Assembly (NCBI GenBank): GCA_900539095.1
Contig: UQAR01000085.1
Location: forward strand, 1 to 8,248
DNA: 8,248 nt
From: an uncultured Ruminococcus sp.
GTDB lineage: Bacteria > Bacillota > Clostridia > Oscillospirales > Ruminococcaceae
Reading direction: 5' to 3'
Shown here: piece after piece, positions 6,266 through 8,248 of the stretch
Layout: the number at the start of each line of letters is the position of its first letter
Position numbering within the stretch: the first letter of the stretch is position 1
Notes under the pieces: generated by a model
What the model was told of the DNA's origin: nothing
The model's input: only the letters and a program-made list of their open reading frames with translations
The model's database searches: none
Made by a program: the position numbers and the translations under genes

Positions 6266-6274
6266 GCTCCTTTT
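6266..6274 (-). promoter_or_regulatory. Ribosome binding site selecting a TTG start
   Basis: On the minus strand AAAAGGAGC lies 9-10 nt upstream of the TTG at 6256-6254 and overlaps the virD4 stop codon region. A nearer ATG at 6263 is in a different frame, lies only about 3 nt from the site, and yields a protein with no recognisable domain. The TTG frame carries a clear winged-helix protein, so the site supports that start. Confidence 0.6.
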
Positions 6275-8045
6275 ACGTTTTAACAGTTGTCTTTTTCTTT
6301 GCCGTCAGCTCCTCATATTCTAACGTGCTCTCTTTTTCCTTCTGCGGATATTTCACTTCAACGTCTTTTATCAGTTCGTCACGCTCTTTGTATGAAACGG
6401 CACGGGCTGTCTTATCGGGAAGTTTGTATTCTTCCTTAAAATTAATACCCCACTTGAAAAACAGTTTTAGCTTGCTTATCATCGGGTGTGTTCCTGTTTT
6501 CATAACGATAAACTGTCCTTTCGGCATAGATTTCAGTTCATCCACAGTCATAAGAGGTCTGCCTATCATCTGCAATGACTGAGATCTGTCCCTGCCGTTT
6601 GATACAGAACCGCTTAATACCGTTTGTTCTCCCAATGCTTTTGAAAGCACCTCTGCACTCTGACTGTTTGGTGCAAATCCGCCGAACACAGTAAGCTGAG
6701 TGTTGTCGGTGATTATCTCCATACCCTGTTTTCCGTAGTTCTGTTCAAGCTGTGCAAAGGACTGTATTATTGCCACGATGGTTATTTTTCTTGAACGTCC
6801 TGCGGAGAACATAGATTCAGCACCCTCTATCTTAGGAAAAGTTCCAAATTCGTCGCAGTAAAACATAACTCTGTTTTTAAGCTTGCCGCCGTTTTCGTCT
6901 GCAATGACTAATATCTCACGATATAATTGTTGGATAAGAAGACTGACCATAAAATACTTTGATGTATCTTCTTCTGGAAGAACAATAAAGATAGCAGATC
7001 TTTCATTGCAGAATTTTTCTGCGTCCACAGCTGTGCCAAAACAAAGCATTTGCTCCATTTCCGTATCAAGAAAGCTGTTGAGCCTTGACAAAGCCGTACT
7101 CATTACAGACAGCATAGACTGGTCTGAGGAATTAAGAGCTGCACCTGCAAGCCATTTTGCTTTGTGTTCGCTTGGAAGTTTGTCCATAAGCTTTGAAAAA
7201 TACATTTTAGGCTTTGCTTTCGGGTCGGGCTGATACTTAGCAAGCAAGTCCTGAATAAGCTTGAAAACGGAAACGATATGCCGTTCGTTTTTGTCGCCAA
7301 ACTCCGCCAAAAGCAGGATAACCGAGGCAAGCAAGCCCTCTGCTGCATCGTAAAAGAACGCATTCTGACCGTAGCTTGCACTGTCACCTCCGCCGATATT
7401 GATAATTGTCTTTGCTGTTATCTTTGCATACTTTTCCGCTTTAGCCTTTGATGATAAATCCGTTTTGTCCTGTAAATACAAGTCCATATATTTGTTGACA
7501 AGATGCAGGATATTGTTCTCATCTGAGCGTGTGGGATTTCTCAGATCTAGCACAGAAACATTGTAACCGTAATACTTTCTTGCGATAGTTCCGTAGTTTC
7601 TTGCAACGTCGCCTTTTGTATCAGTTGAGATAAATGACATTCCGCTTGCACAGGCAAGTTCGATGTTAGGGTACAAGAAGTATGCGGTCTTGCCCACACC
7701 CGCAGCGCCTATCATAAGCGTGTGAACATCGCCGTCATCTACAATAGCCACAGTTTTTTTTCCGTGTGTCCGACAGCCTACCACTGTACCTTGAACAGTC
7801 GGCAGGTTCTGACCTTTTCTCCACATCTCCGGCTCGAATGGCAGAGGGATAAAAGTACGCTTTATCTCAGCTTTTGTCGCCCACCTCGCAGTTCCGTGCT
7901 GTCCATTGCCGACTTTCTTAGCTTTTATTCCGTTAAGAGATCTATTGTCAAGCAGATTTACTACCACTAAAAAGGCAATGAAAATTACAACAAGTACGCC
8001 TATTAAAAACATTTGTTTATCATTCAATTTCTCACTTCCAATCAT
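6273..8045 (-). CDS. virD4: VirD4-like type IV coupling ATPase (TraG/TraD family)
   Basis: This is the coupling protein that delivers the relaxase-DNA complex to the conjugative channel at the inner face of the membrane. The 590-aa product has one N-terminal membrane segment (about residues 12-32), then a TraG/VirD4 ATPase domain with Walker A GAAGVGKT at 113-120 and a Walker B region VMFYCDEFG at 393-401 (D398, E399). The sequence style matches the CD1115-type VirD4 proteins of clostridial conjugative transposons, and the length is normal for that group. Only one membrane helix is evident, where proteobacterial VirD4 has two. The ATG at 8045 has only a weak purine-rich site upstream. A TTG at codon 7 is preceded by GGAAGTGAG at good spacing and may be the true start. 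The stop codon is followed within 20 nt by the next gene, so the two are probably cotranscribed. Function is certain at family level; the exact start is not. Confidence 0.93.
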   Translation of the reverse strand: MIGSEKLNDKQMFLIGVLVVIFIAFLVVVNLLDNRSLNGIKAKKVGNGQHGTARWATKAEIKRTFIPLPFEPEMWRKGQNLPTVQGTVVGCRTHGKKTVAIVDDGDVHTLMIGAAGVGKTAYFLYPNIELACASGMSFISTDTKGDVARNYGTIARKYYGYNVSVLDLRNPTRSDENNILHLVNKYMDLYLQDKTDLSSKAKAEKYAKITAKTIINIGGGDSASYGQNAFFYDAAEGLLASVILLLAEFGDKNERHIVSVFKLIQDLLAKYQPDPKAKPKMYFSKLMDKLPSEHKAKWLAGAALNSSDQSMLSVMSTALSRLNSFLDTEMEQMLCFGTAVDAEKFCNERSAIFIVLPEEDTSKYFMVSLLIQQLYREILVIADENGGKLKNRVMFYCDEFGTFPKIEGAESMFSAGRSRKITIVAIIQSFAQLEQNYGKQGMEIITDNTQLTVFGGFAPNSQSAEVLSKALGEQTVLSGSVSNGRDRSQSLQMIGRPLMTVDELKSMPKGQFIVMKTGTHPMISKLKLFFKWGINFKEEYKLPDKTARAVSYKERDELIKDVEVKYPQKEKESTLEYEELTAKKKTTVKT

Positions 8046-8125
8046 ATAATATTCTTTCTTTTGTATTTAATAAGATAAGTTAGTTTGTTATCTTCAAGGT
8101 ATTGCGCTGTGAGACGGAGGGTATA

Positions 8126-8149
8126 GCAATAGCCGCAAACGGCTGTTGC
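8126..8149. repeat. 10-bp GC-rich hairpin upstream of virD4
   Basis: GCAATAGCCG (8126-8135), loop CAAA, CGGCTGTTGC (8140-8149). The stem pairs at 10 of 10 positions if one G-U pair is allowed when transcribed in the plus direction. Six T residues follow at 8156-8161 in that direction, so a weak plus-strand terminator is possible. In the minus direction, the direction of the operon, it is followed by TATACCC and is not a terminator. It may be a repeat element or a virD4 leader structure. Confidence 0.6.
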
Positions 8150-8151
8150 TG

Positions 8152-8186
8152 CAAGTTTTTTGCTTTGCAAAACCAAAAAAAACTTG
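8152..8186. repeat. A/T-rich inverted repeat upstream of virD4
   Basis: The arms CAAGTTTTTT (8152-8161) and AAAAAACTTG (8177-8186) are perfect inverted copies around a 15-nt loop. An alternative nested hairpin, TTTTGC-TTT-GCAAAA, lies at 8158-8172. The stem is A/T-dominated and has no following U-tract on the minus strand, so it is not a clear terminator. It could be part of a dispersed palindromic repeat or a leader structure. Confidence 0.6.
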
Positions 8187-8230
8187 ATCAGCTGAATTCC
8201 ATACAAGGTTCGGATTCGGAAACGATATCC

Positions 8231-8248
8231 CTGTCTCTTATACACATC
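8231..8248. other. Nextera/Tn5 mosaic-end adapter remnant at contig edge
   Basis: The last 18 bases, CTGTCTCTTATACACATC, are identical to the first 18 bases of the reverse-complemented 19-bp Tn5 mosaic end used in Nextera library adapters. An exact terminal match at the window edge is best explained as untrimmed adapter read-through, not genomic DNA. Read on the minus strand it supplies the residues MYKRQ, a well-known signature of spurious adapter-derived proteins. Native sequence should be taken to stop at about 8230. Confidence 0.95.

Noticed and set aside
8042..8245. 67-aa minus-strand ORF upstream of virD4 beginning MYKRQ
   Set aside because: Its start codon and first residues come from the sequencing adapter, and the rest is translated through two palindromes. 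The 4-nt ATGA overlap with virD4 leaves a small chance that it is the 3' end of a real gene, but nothing recognisable supports that.

Overview
The window is a stretch of an integrative conjugative element (ICE/CTn) from a low-to-moderate-GC Clostridia-type Bacillota, most likely a gut Ruminococcus/Oscillospirales relative. This rests on strong AGGAGG-type ribosome binding sites, frequent TTG starts, and protein families typical of Tn1549/C. difficile CTn-like elements. All convincing genes are on the minus strand and should be read from high to low coordinates. No relaxase, integrase, att site or accessory resistance gene is visible.

Layout in transcription order. (1) 8248-8046 is the leader upstream of virD4. 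It has two inverted repeats, and its last 18 bases (8231-8248) match the Tn5/Nextera mosaic end, so this edge is an adapter-contaminated contig end rather than native DNA. (2) 8045-6273 is a VirD4-like coupling ATPase. (3) 6256-5966 is a small winged-helix DNA-binding protein. (4) 5973-5047 is a VirB6/TrbL-like polytopic channel protein. (5) 4984-4463 is an AT-rich gene for a predicted PD-(D/E)XK nuclease resembling the N-terminal domain of type I restriction HsdR. It has its own predicted sigma-A promoter and its own intrinsic terminator, so it looks like a cargo cassette inserted in the secretion operon. (6) 4408-4142 is a PrgI/VirB3-like membrane protein. (7) 4141-3551 is a 196-aa protein that may be a detached VirB4 N-terminal domain. 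(8) 3561-1726 is a VirB4-like ATPase. (9) 1669-1475 is a 64-aa unknown protein with a TTG start. (10) 1475-495 is a membrane-anchored NlpC/P60-like cell-wall hydrolase. (11) 475-239 is a DUF6103-type small protein. (12) 238-1 is non-coding as far as I can see, with a perfect 9-bp hairpin and one doubtful ORF running off the edge.

Together these encode the core of a Gram-positive type IV secretion machine: coupling protein, channel (VirB6, PrgI/VirB3), motor (VirB4) and peptidoglycan hydrolase. Within each block the genes overlap or abut (8-nt, 0-nt, 11-nt and 1-nt junctions), which indicates translational coupling. The exception is the nuclease cassette, which splits the operon between virB6 and prgI with a promoter at its upstream edge and a terminator just before prgI. 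It is the best candidate here for an undescribed element-borne defence or exclusion function, but its role is not shown by the sequence.
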